From: Oscillatoria sp.
GTDB lineage: Bacteria; Cyanobacteriota; Cyanobacteriia; Cyanobacteriales; Laspinemataceae
Direction of reading: 5' to 3'
Length of the DNA: 47,077 nt
Assembly: GCA_011390515.1 (NCBI GenBank)
Contig: JAABSJ010000020.1
Location: 1 to 47,077 of the forward strand
Shown here: positions 18,453 to 25,378 of the stretch, one piece after another
Layout of the letters: each line of letters opens with the position of its first letter
Numbering within the stretch: the stretch's first letter is position 1
Notes under the pieces: generated by a model
The model's input: only the letters and a program-made list of their open reading frames with translations
Databases searched by the model: none
What the model was told of the DNA's origin: nothing
Made by a program: the position numbers and the translations under genes

Positions 18453-19127
18453 ATGGAAGGAACCAACCCCTTGTCTTTAGAAGCGATCGCCATTCCCCCA
18501 ACTAGCGACAAACCCCCGATCGGTATTATTGTCATGCTCCACGGATGGGGTGCTAATAGCCGGGATTTAGCTCCCTTAGCCTCCCTGCTCAATTTCCCCG
18601 ACTTCCTGTTTCTGTTTGCCGATGCGCCGTTTCCCCATCCCCAGGTTCGGGAGGGCCGAATGTGGTATGACCTGAACAGTCCCGATTATCAGAAGTTACC
18701 GGAAAGTCAGGAAATATTGACAAGTTGGTTGCGATCGCTCGAAGGGAGTACCGGCGTTCCCCTGGAAAGAACCGTGTTAAGCGGGTTTTCCCAAGGTGGG
18801 GCGATGACTTTAGATGTGGGACTGCGGTTACCCTTAGCCGGTTTAGTCTCTATGAGTGGTTACCTGCATTGCGAACCCCAACCGATGGGCGATCGCCTCC
18901 CCCCCACCTTAATCATGCATGGCACCGAGGACCCTGTGGTTCCCCTGAGCGCTGCTCATCAGGCGCGGTCAGTCTTCCAAGCCTTGGGGGTGGCGGTGCA
19001 ATATCGGGAATGGAGAATGGGTCACTCCATTTTGCCGGAACAAATGGAGGTGATGCAACGCTTTATTGAGGAAATTTTTGAGGAAATTTTTCCGACCTCA
19101 GTAGAAAGTAATATTAATAAGCCTTAA
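18453..19127 (+). CDS. Alpha/beta hydrolase, carboxylesterase/phospholipase family
   Basis: This 224-residue protein belongs to the bacterial carboxylesterase-2 (YpfH-like) family of small serine esterases. The nucleophile is S113 in the GFSQGG elbow. The acid is D160 in HGTEDPVVP and the histidine is H191 in MGHSI, giving a complete triad in the usual order and spacing. The oxyanion motif LHGWGAN sits at residues 29-35. There is no signal peptide, so it is cytosolic; the probable substrates are short-chain esters or lysophospholipids. The start ATG at 18453 lies after the 11-bp tandem repeat array, so its promoter must lie within or just after that array. The next gene begins about 100 bp downstream. 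Confidence 0.9.
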   Translation: MEGTNPLSLEAIAIPPTSDKPPIGIIVMLHGWGANSRDLAPLASLLNFPDFLFLFADAPFPHPQVREGRMWYDLNSPDYQKLPESQEILTSWLRSLEGSTGVPLERTVLSGFSQGGAMTLDVGLRLPLAGLVSMSGYLHCEPQPMGDRLPPTLIMHGTEDPVVPLSAAHQARSVFQALGVAVQYREWRMGHSILPEQMEVMQRFIEEIFEEIFPTSVESNINKP

Positions 19128-19225
19128 GATTTAGGTCACAACCCGGTCAATTAGAGTACAATCTACTCTTGTAGCGGACTTGTTTTGCTAGATCCAAGTG
19201 CTCATACATAATGGAGGGGCGAACG

Positions 19226-19438
19226 ATGGGAGCGACGACCATTTCCACTCGGGATATTACTTCGATGACGGAGGCTGATATCGAGCAACTCGCTATCCGT
19301 CTTGAACTAGATGATTATACCGATCCGTTTGAGGGCTTGAATGATTGGCATCTGCTACGCGCGATCGCCTTTCGTCGTCCAGAACTCGTTGAACCTTACA
19401 TCTATTTGTTGGACTTGCAACCTTACGATGAAGGGTAA
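19226..19438 (+). CDS. DUF2555-like small cyanobacterial protein
   Basis: This 70-residue protein resembles the cyanobacteria-restricted DUF2555 family, recognised from EGLNDWHLLRAIAFRRPELV and the acidic end YIYLLDLQPYDEG. I choose ATG 19226 because a strong GGAGGGGC ribosome site lies directly upstream; the frame also opens at ATG 19211, which would bury that site inside the coding region. It is probably cytosolic and helical, with no known enzyme motif. It lies 23 bp before coaBC on the same strand, and in other cyanobacteria I recall the same neighbour (from memory, not checked), so the two are likely cotranscribed. The function is unknown. Confidence 0.8.
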   Translation: MGATTISTRDITSMTEADIEQLAIRLELDDYTDPFEGLNDWHLLRAIAFRRPELVEPYIYLLDLQPYDEG

Positions 19439-19461
19439 CCGCTTAAGGCTCAGTCTCAACC

Positions 19462-20736
19462 ATGAGTGAGGACGTTAACCGGACAGGCATCCAGGGGGGA
19501 AACCTCCTCGTGCCTTCCTCTTTTGAAAATAGACGGATTCTGCTGGGCATCACCGGGGGAATAGCCGCCTATAAAGTTTGTGATGCCATCTCAACCCTAG
19601 GGAAAGCGGGGGCACAAGTCCAGGCGATTCTGACTCGTGGTGCCCAGGAATTTATTACCCCCTTGACGGTGAGCACCCTGTCTCGTCATCCCGCCTATAC
19701 CGATGCCAATTTCTGGCAACCCGTCCATGGACGACCGTTACATATTGAACTGGGGGAATGGGCGGAGGTTTTGGTGATTGCCCCCCTGACGGCAAATACC
19801 TTGGCGAAGTTGGCAACGGGAATGGCGGATAATCTGCTCACCAATACGGTTCTGGCTTCTACTTGTCCGATTTTGCTGGCCCCGGCGATGAATACGGAAA
19901 TGTGGAATCAGGCAGTGACTCAACGCAATTGGGAACAGGTGGTTCAGGGGTCGCGATTTCACGGGATTGAACCGGGTTCGGGACTGCTGGCTTGCGATCG
20001 CGTCGGAACTGGGCGGATGGCGGAACCCGAGCGAATTTTAGCCCATGTCGAATCGGTCTTGCATACCCAGGGAAAGCAGGATTTAGCCGGTAAGCGGGTG
20101 TTAATTGGTGCCGGAAGTACCCGGGAGCATTTTGATCCGGTTCGGTTTATCGGCAATCCCGCCACAGGTAAAATGGGTATTGCTTTAGCACGCTGTGCAC
20201 TCCATCGTGGCGCTGAGGTGACGTTTGTGGGAGGGGCGATGTCCCCGGGGTTTCAGGAGTTGATACCTGGTGCTCGGATTGTGGCGGTGACTCGGGCTGA
20301 AGAAATGCAGCAGGCGATGCTAGACTATTTTCCCCAGGCGGATATTACGGTGATGGCGGCAGCGGTGGCGGATGTTAGGCCGGTGCAGTTTCATTCGCAC
20401 AAGTTACCGAAGCAAGCGCTGCCGGAGAGTTTGCCGTTGGAATCGGTGCCGGATATTATCGCACAATTGGGGGAATGCAAGCAATCCCATCAGCGATTAA
20501 TTGGGTTTGCGGCGCAAACGGGGGAGATTGTCACGCCAGCAATTGAGAAGTTGCGCAGGAAGAAGTTAGATGCGATCGTGGCGAATCCGATTGATCGTCC
20601 TTTTGCGGGGTTTGGGAGTGATAGTAATCAGGCGGTGGTGATTGATGCCACGGGACGACAACAGGCGATCGCCTGTTGTAGTAAGTTGAAATTGGCTCAT
20701 CAAGTGTTTGATTTTATTCAGTCTCTTTCCCGGTAA
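19462..20736 (+). CDS. coaBC: CoaBC bifunctional coenzyme A biosynthesis protein
   Basis: This 424-residue protein carries out two steps of CoA synthesis: CTP-dependent coupling of 4'-phosphopantothenate with cysteine (CoaB) and FMN-dependent decarboxylation to 4'-phosphopantetheine (CoaC). The CoaC domain (about 25-200) shows GITGGIAAYK, the catalytic-His region HIELGEWAE, the FMN segment APLTANTLAKLATG and the substrate loop PAMNTEMW. The CoaB domain (about 210-420) shows VLIGAGSTREHFDPVRFI, NPATGKMG and AAVADVRP. The first 24 residues are an unconserved extension; the start ATG at 19462 is otherwise well placed. It follows the DUF2555-like gene by 23 bp. Confidence 0.95.
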   Translation: MSEDVNRTGIQGGNLLVPSSFENRRILLGITGGIAAYKVCDAISTLGKAGAQVQAILTRGAQEFITPLTVSTLSRHPAYTDANFWQPVHGRPLHIELGEWAEVLVIAPLTANTLAKLATGMADNLLTNTVLASTCPILLAPAMNTEMWNQAVTQRNWEQVVQGSRFHGIEPGSGLLACDRVGTGRMAEPERILAHVESVLHTQGKQDLAGKRVLIGAGSTREHFDPVRFIGNPATGKMGIALARCALHRGAEVTFVGGAMSPGFQELIPGARIVAVTRAEEMQQAMLDYFPQADITVMAAAVADVRPVQFHSHKLPKQALPESLPLESVPDIIAQLGECKQSHQRLIGFAAQTGEIVTPAIEKLRRKKLDAIVANPIDRPFAGFGSDSNQAVVIDATGRQQAIACCSKLKLAHQVFDFIQSLSR

Positions 20737-20808
20737 GTCTTGGGGATATATGGCGAAGGGACATAACGACGGTAGAATGCTGGGGTAATCTTTCGGCCAA
20801 GAGTGTTT

Positions 20809-21114
20809 ATGACGAGCGAAAACAAGCCAGTTGCGGAAAGTACCACCGGCGCAGATGCGATCGATGTGGCGATCGCCAAGGGAATTGATTTTGATGGGTC
20901 TCCCATTCCCGAGGCTAAACTTAACCTTTACAATCAGGTGATGGGATTAGAGGCGGGACGGCAGCGCAGTGGCGTGTCCAATACCATGCGATCGCGCATT
21001 GTGCGGATTGGGGCGAAACATATCCCTCAAGATGAACTCAACCAGATGCTGACTCAGGCTGACTTTGCGCCTTTAAAAGAGAAAGAAATCGCTTTCTACT
21101 ATGGCGGCAAATAG
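20809..21114 (+). CDS. Conserved small cyanobacterial protein of unknown function
   Basis: This 101-residue soluble protein has an Ala/Thr/Asp-rich start (residues 1-30) and a well-structured helical part, KLNLYNQVMGLEAGRQRSGVSN, then a basic segment RSRIVRIGAKHI and an acidic-helical end, PLKEKEIAFYYGGK. The codon use and lack of low-complexity sequence support a real gene, and I believe it is conserved in cyanobacteria, but I do not recognise a family name. ATG 20809 is used; a GTG two codons earlier is possible. It lies 72 bp after coaBC and ends at a clear terminator, so it may be the last gene of that transcript or have its own promoter. Confidence 0.75.
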   Translation: MTSENKPVAESTTGADAIDVAIAKGIDFDGSPIPEAKLNLYNQVMGLEAGRQRSGVSNTMRSRIVRIGAKHIPQDELNQMLTQADFAPLKEKEIAFYYGGK

Positions 21115-21135
21115 ACCGAAAATTTAGGTTGGAGA

Positions 21136-21158
21136 ATCCCGGATGTCGGGATATTTTT
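21136..21158 (+). terminator. Rho-independent terminator
   Basis: A short stem, ATCCCG-GATGT-CGGGAT, is followed by ATTTTT, 22 bp after the stop of the 101-residue protein gene. The stem is only 6 bp, but the T-run position is right. Confidence 0.7.
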
Positions 21159-21412
21159 AGGGGGCGTCGTGAGCGCTCCTTAATTTTTTTTTAAAAAAAG
21201 CCTGTTTCCAGTTTAGCATTTTTCAAACGAGATGGCAACCCTGACTCGATGAGGGATTTTTTAACGCGGTGTTTTTTATTGGATTTTTTTTACCCCTTGA
21301 TGGCTACAAAAGCAGGAATGATTCCCCTGAAAAATTAACTGAAAAATGAATGGAAATCTCCGCTATTCAAGCAATTTTAGGGTGAGATTGAGTCTACCTT
21401 AATATAGCAATT

Positions 21413-21462
21413 GTAGGGTGGGCATTGCCCACCGTATTTACGGTGGGCAATGCCCACCCTAC
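21413..21462. repeat. Perfect 22-bp-stem palindrome
   Basis: The arms GTAGGGTGGGCATTGCCC+ACCG and its exact reverse complement enclose a TATTTA loop. A sister copy with a 24-bp stem and a different loop is at 27751-27805. Each arm also contains the smaller palindrome GGGCATTGCCC, so the element could form nested hairpins. It is a dispersed palindromic repeat, with no coding. Confidence 0.9.
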
Positions 21463-21643
21463 TTTGATAGTCATAGGGGCAGGCCCGATATATTAAGCCT
21501 TTGAAATCAGGCAATTTTCTTTCAAAGATATAAAAAAATCCAGACCAAATCAGTAACGAATAATTATTTTTGTTGACTATTTAAACTGATAGAAATCCGA
21601 GATTTTGTAAGGGGTAATAGAAGCTCTGAAACGGATCTTGGAT

Positions 21644-21823
21644 ATGCGTAGCTACTTTTCGATTATTTTCTGTAGCCTGTTCTTATTGGGTTTGGCAGCA
21701 AACTTCTCTGGGCGTGAATCTCACAGTTTAGAGCTGTCGCGTTCCGAGTTCAACACCGAGGTATTATCAGCAAGACTAGAGTCGGGTCAAGAAATAGCTC
21801 CCCATCGTGGGAGTGGACGGTAA
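21644..21823 (+). CDS. Possible 59-residue secreted peptide
   Basis: A frame from ATG 21644 encodes MRSYFSIIFCSLFLLGLAANF, then a polar tail of about 38 residues. The N-terminus looks like a Sec signal peptide with a possible cleavage after LAA or ANF. The ribosome-binding site is weak and the tail has no recognised motif, so it could equally be a chance frame. If real, it would be a small exported protein. Confidence 0.3.
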   Translation: MRSYFSIIFCSLFLLGLAANFSGRESHSLELSRSEFNTEVLSARLESGQEIAPHRGSGR

Positions 21824-22049
21824 GGTTGAGCGGCGATCGCACGGAGTAGATGACCCGATGAAAAACTGTAGCTGTCGGCAGGGAACGGACCGATGGTCAT
21901 ACAGATGAGGAAGGGAATGCATTGCCTTACTGGAGGGGGTGCGATCGCTCAAGAACAGGGAAATCTCCAGGCATCTTGTCCAGGGATGAGACCCATCATA
22001 AACAGTCTAGTCCAGTATTATGACTGGGCTAGACTGTTGCTGATGTTCA

Positions 22050-22859
22050 TTAAGACGGCAACCCCGGACGAGGGAGACCGAGATGATTGGATGACGAGTG
22101 CAGGGAATTGGTTTGGAGAACGCTGACGTAAGACATATTGGGATGATTGTGGGATGTAGCAGGAGGGCGATCGGGCGGGCGCATTCCTACCAGATTGTCC
22201 TGGTACAGCCCGATCGCACCATCGAGCTTTGCCTGAGAGAGATTCGCCCCAGTCAAATCAGCGCCGGTGAGATTCGCACCATTGAGGTTGGCATTTAATA
22301 AATTAGCGTTTCTCAAATTCACCCCGGAGAGGTTAGCATCACTCAGGTCCGCCTCCACTAACCGGGCATTACTCAAGTCTGCATTGGATAAATTGGCGTT
22401 GCGGATTTGAGCATGGCCGAGATTGGCCCCGGAGAGGTTAATCCCATTCATCTGAGTGTTATTGAGATTTGCACCGATTAAATTCGCCCCTTCGAGAGAA
22501 GCCCCACTGAGGTTGGCTTCTTCTAGGTTGGTATTGACTAAATTGGCAAATACTAAATCGGCACCGCCGAGTTGGGCGTGATTCAGCTTGGCATCGAGGA
22601 AGTTGACGCCTTTAGCATCAACCCCACTCAAGTCGCTACTAATCAGGTCAGCGGCCACGAAATTTGCAAAACTGAGTTCGGCTCCACTTAAGTTGGCATT
22701 ACTCAGATTGGTGCCGTTGAGGTTGGCAAACATCAACTTGACACCGCTCAAGTCGGCTCCACTGAGATTGAGCCGAGTTAAGTGGGCATCTCGGAGGTCC
22801 CCACCTTGACATTGTTTCGTTGCCAACAAGCGTTTGATGTGGGCGTTATTTGCAGACAT
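22050..22859 (-). CDS. Pentapeptide-repeat protein
   Basis: This 269-residue protein is almost entirely a right-handed quadrilateral beta-helix made of A(D/N)LXX repeats. About 35-40 tandem pentapeptides run from residue 20 to 220 (for example [32 protein letters not shown]). The first 18 residues ([17 protein letters not shown]) form a helical cap, and the last 45 residues are a Pro/His/Ser-rich, probably disordered tail. There is no signal peptide or membrane segment. The family is very common in cyanobacteria and its roles are mostly unknown; gyrase protection (as in Qnr/MfpA) is known for a few members only. It is a single gene, isolated between repeat-rich spacers. Confidence 0.93.
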   Translation of the reverse strand: MSANNAHIKRLLATKQCQGGDLRDAHLTRLNLSGADLSGVKLMFANLNGTNLSNANLSGAELSFANFVAADLISSDLSGVDAKGVNFLDAKLNHAQLGGADLVFANLVNTNLEEANLSGASLEGANLIGANLNNTQMNGINLSGANLGHAQIRNANLSNADLSNARLVEADLSDANLSGVNLRNANLLNANLNGANLTGADLTGANLSQAKLDGAIGLYQDNLVGMRPPDRPPATSHNHPNMSYVSVLQTNSLHSSSNHLGLPRPGLPS

Positions 22860-23388
22860 ATTTCTTCCTGGTGATGGTAATCCCTAAAACTCTTGAATAC
22901 TGACGGTAGGGCCGATAATATTTCGTGAAAATGAAAAGGGAATAAATCCCGAGGCCCAGACCCCAAAAACCACTGTTACTTACACCAAAATTTCGTGGGT
23001 TTCAGGAAAATCGAGCTTCGTTAAATCCAAACCAGTTTATGGCCTGAAACCCTTGTTTTTCTGCTAGTTCAGGCGGTTAATAAATTGGGGCTCACACTGA
23101 AAAAAAACTATTTTTTTTGCCCTCAAAAAAAATTATGTTCCTCCTAAAATTTTCCTTTAAAAAGGAAAATAATGCGTAATTAGGTGTTTGCTTTGTCGCT
23201 GGATCAGGCACAGCACTCCATAATTTTATGCAGGAGAAAGGGGCCAAAATAGCGCGCTGAAACCTCCACTCACTTCGGCGACTGCCAGAGAGTCGAGGCT
23301 TCATCGGGGTATTTTTTGGTAAAAAAAGAGCAAGGGGAAAAGATTGGGTTGGCCCCAGTGATCCGGGTTGAGGGGGTTCAAAACGCAG
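22860..23388. other. Non-coding spacer upstream of the pentapeptide gene
   Basis: No convincing gene is present. An A/T-run segment at 23098-23134 (CTATTTTTTTTGCCCTC) resembles one at 25196-25212 near argZ. Frames crossing this area are built of repeat sequence and have no family character. Confidence 0.5.
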
Positions 23389-23433
23389 AAAAATCCCCCT
23401 AGTCCAAAGACTAGGAGGAAACCAGGGTGCAAC
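23389..23433 (-). ncRNA. Candidate small RNA unit A (GCACCCTG box plus terminator)
   Basis: Read on the minus strand, TTGCACCCTGGTTT at 23434-23421 is followed by a terminator stem, CCTCCTAGTC-TTTG-GACTAGGGGG, and an ATTTTT run ending at 23389. The same box-plus-terminator arrangement recurs on the plus strand at 24472 and 24733. The 5' end cannot be placed from sequence. Confidence 0.5.
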
Positions 23434-23513
23434 TGAGAGATCTATTCGGCTCAATTGCCCCTGGATCCGGAATGGAGACAGGCTAGAACCACCGAGGTCC
23501 CCGGGCTGTAGAG

Positions 23514-23649
23514 GTCTGTAAGAACCTACACCCTGAAGGGTGGGGCTATACGGACTAAGCCCGCCTGCGCGGGCTACAAGCATGGGTCTGTCAGAACCTA
23601 CACCCTGAAGGGTGGGGCTATACGGACTAAGCCCGCCTGCGCGGGCTAC
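23514..23649. repeat. Two further copies of the double-hairpin repeat
   Basis: Two 64-bp copies, at 23514-23577 and 23586-23649 (72-bp period), each contain ACACCCTGAAGGGTG and AGCCCGCCTGCGCGGGCT. They are the same family as the pair at 6191-6332, in the opposite orientation and with a few substitutions. The pair-wise arrangement at both places suggests that tandem duplication is part of how this repeat spreads. Confidence 0.85.
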
Positions 23650-24471
23650 CCAGGCGGTCGGGTATCGGTTTTTGAACAGGTTACAGGCGATCGCCCTTAA
23701 AAATGCCCACAGCGTCGAAATCACCGATGGATTAATTAATCCATCATCACTCTGGCCGATCGCATTCAGATTTTGCACAATAAACGGAATCATCAACATT
23801 GGCTTGATAAATTCTGCCCCAACTCTCAACCTATTTGTGCAAATGCCACCCCGAGGCAATCGCGCCCACATCTATCGATGCATTCGGGAACTCGCCTTAA
23901 TCGTTTTCTATCTCAGTCTTGGGTACTTGAACTCAAGACTTGTCATGGTGCTTGGAATGAGTCTCTCCACACTAAATTCCTTATGGAGATATAGGACCAG
24001 CCTGAAAAATCCTACTCCGCATCAAACTTGTGCCAAGATTCCTCGAAAATTTCGCTCTCCAGAGAGAATAAAATCAAAACCCAGAGATTGTTGCCCTCTG
24101 ACGTGAGCTAAATCCCCTCGGTTGTTTTTTGTAGATGCCTCAATGTTTTCCCTGTGCCATCCGCGCAGGACAGTTACCCAGTCTGTAATCTGCGGGTGTA
24201 GATGTAGGCACTCATCGCGATGGAACTCGCGACAGTTTGATAATTGTACTGATGAGAATGCACGCTAAAAACACAAGATACCCCAATCCAGAGGTGCTGT
24301 CAAGGGGGGGACATCGGGGAAATCTCCAGGCAAAATGCGATCGCCTCCCGCAAAAACTAGGCAAAAATTATCCCGTCAATGGCGGATTCTTGACCCAGGG
24401 GAAGATAGGCTGTTTCTATATTTTAACCCTTTCCCGGATGCCTACAGTCCGGGGTGGAAATAACGAATTGG
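23650..24471. other. Gene-poor spacer
   Basis: Several open frames cross this stretch, but none has a good ribosome site, domain signature or convincing composition. I see no tRNA-like GGTTCGA loop and no array. It may hold the 5' part of candidate RNA unit B. Confidence 0.45.
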
Positions 24472-24522
24472 ATGCACCCTGATTGAGAGTCCCCCTGGCC
24501 CAAAGCTAGGGGATTTTTTTTT
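24472..24522 (+). ncRNA. Candidate small RNA unit B
   Basis: ATGCACCCTGATTGA (24472-24486) is followed at once by a terminator stem, CCCCTGGC-ccaaa-GCTAGGGG, and nine T residues (24514-24522). The 15-base box is identical to that of unit C. This marks either the 3' end of a short RNA or an independent tiny transcript. Confidence 0.55.
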
Positions 24523-24732
24523 GCCTCCGAGTCGTCCAATCCCCGGTGAGATTTTTCGGTGTAAAAGTCTCAGAACAAACGACGGGTCAAGGGCAAATAC
24601 GGGTTTTTGGGGAGAATAGTCCATCCAGTTCTCAGGCGATCGCCTTCCCTTCAGGCGACTACTGACCTCCCTCAAAAAAAACTTGCACTATTTTCCGGAT
24701 AAACCCCCCATAACTAGAATTTACTACTATAG

Positions 24733-24783
24733 ATGCACCCTGATTGACGAACCCTCTAGCTTCGGCTAGGGGGGTTTTTTTTT
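24733..24783 (+). ncRNA. Candidate small RNA unit C
   Basis: The box ATGCACCCTGATTGA (24733-24747) is identical to unit B, then a very stable stem, CCCTCTAGC-TTCG-GCTAGGGGG, with a UUCG tetraloop, then nine T residues. A TACTAT -10-like hexamer at 24725-24730 ends two bases before the box, so the RNA may start just at the box and be only about 45-50 bases long. A TTGCAC at 24683 is too far away to be its -35. Confidence 0.6.
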
Positions 24784-25057
24784 CTCAACTCAATCCGCCA
24801 TTCAGAGGCGATCGGTGCGGTGGCTGTCCCTGCCGAGACCGAGGGTGCGATCGCCCTTGAACCCATCCCCTCCAGCCTTCCATTGCACTACAGTTTCGCC
24901 GTTCTCCCTTCCCAGAACAACCCCTTCATAAAAGACTTGACCCAACCCGCTTCCCCAGAGATAGCAGAGAATCAACCTTCCCGTTAAAACTGAGATCTTG
25001 CACCATGCTCAACACCTATAGGGGATAAATCGATTGGCGGCCTCATAGCTTGCATTC
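24784..25057. other. Spacer without gene
   Basis: This stretch lies between candidate RNA unit C and the palindromic repeat near argZ. It contains several GCGATCGC-like sites but no frame or structure that I can support. Confidence 0.45.
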
Positions 25058-25163
25058 GGTTAAAAACCGACTGCAAATCTTATCCAGTGTTGTTTTCAGT
25101 CGGTTTCAACCGACTTGATTCTGTTAGGCGGGGGTTTGAACCCCCGCCGGTTGTTGCAATAGG
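25058..25163. repeat. Palindromic repeat related to the 18.1-18.4 kb cluster
   Basis: In order: CGGTTAAAAACCGACTG, CAGTCGGTTTCAACCGACT and GGCGGGGGTTTGAACCCCC, separated by ATCTTATCCAGTGTTG. The order and spacers match the unit at 18165-18270, with many substitutions in the palindrome loops but few in the stems. That is the pattern expected if structure is conserved. Confidence 0.8.
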
Positions 25164-25245
25164 TGCAAGATGTAAGTTAAAAGAGACTATTTTTTTGACC
25201 TCAAAAACTTATTACTATCCTGTGATAGGATAAAGAATTGGCTGT

Positions 25246-25311
25246 TATGACATAGTTCAGACGAATTCGTTCTGAAAAAACCTCCTTTTTATGTAGAAAA
25301 GGAGGGGTTTT
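25246..25311 (+). terminator. Hairpin pair in the argZ leader, second one terminator-like
   Basis: First hairpin: TTCAGA-CGAATTCG-TTCTGAA (about 25256-25276). Second: AAAACCTCCTTTT-TATGTA-GAAAAGGAGGGGTTTTG (about 25277-25311). The second is followed by TTTTG and lies about 68 bp before the argZ start. It may end an upstream short RNA or serve as an attenuator for argZ. Confidence 0.6.
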
Positions 25312-25347
25312 GTCTTGCTGCTACAGAAATCACTGAATCCCAAATCT

Positions 25348-25361
25348 GTAACATTACTTAC
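25348..25361. promoter_or_regulatory. NtcA-like palindrome next to the argZ start
   Basis: GTA-ACATTACT-TAC fits the GTA-N8-TAC consensus for NtcA, the nitrogen regulator of cyanobacteria. A TATAAC box follows only 4 bp later and the ATG is 18 bp away. The spacing does not suit class II activation (about 20-24 bp to the -10), so if bound it would more likely block transcription. The motif is short and expected by chance about once in 4 kb. Confidence 0.3.
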
Positions 25362-25378
25362 CGAATATAACGCAAATT

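Larger units (their letters stand above)
21159..22049. other. Mostly non-coding spacer
   Basis: This stretch contains a perfect palindrome (21413-21462) and one doubtful small secreted-protein frame (21644-21823), both listed separately. The remainder, including an AT-rich part with runs of T near 21187-21300, shows no further gene or RNA that I can support. Confidence 0.5.

Noticed and set aside
23092..23871. Minus-strand frame of 259 codons
   Set aside because: It runs through both copies of the dispersed double-hairpin repeat and a candidate RNA terminator, with no domain signature.
23612..24106. Plus-strand frame of 164 codons
   Set aside because: It starts inside a dispersed repeat, has no ribosome site and no family character.
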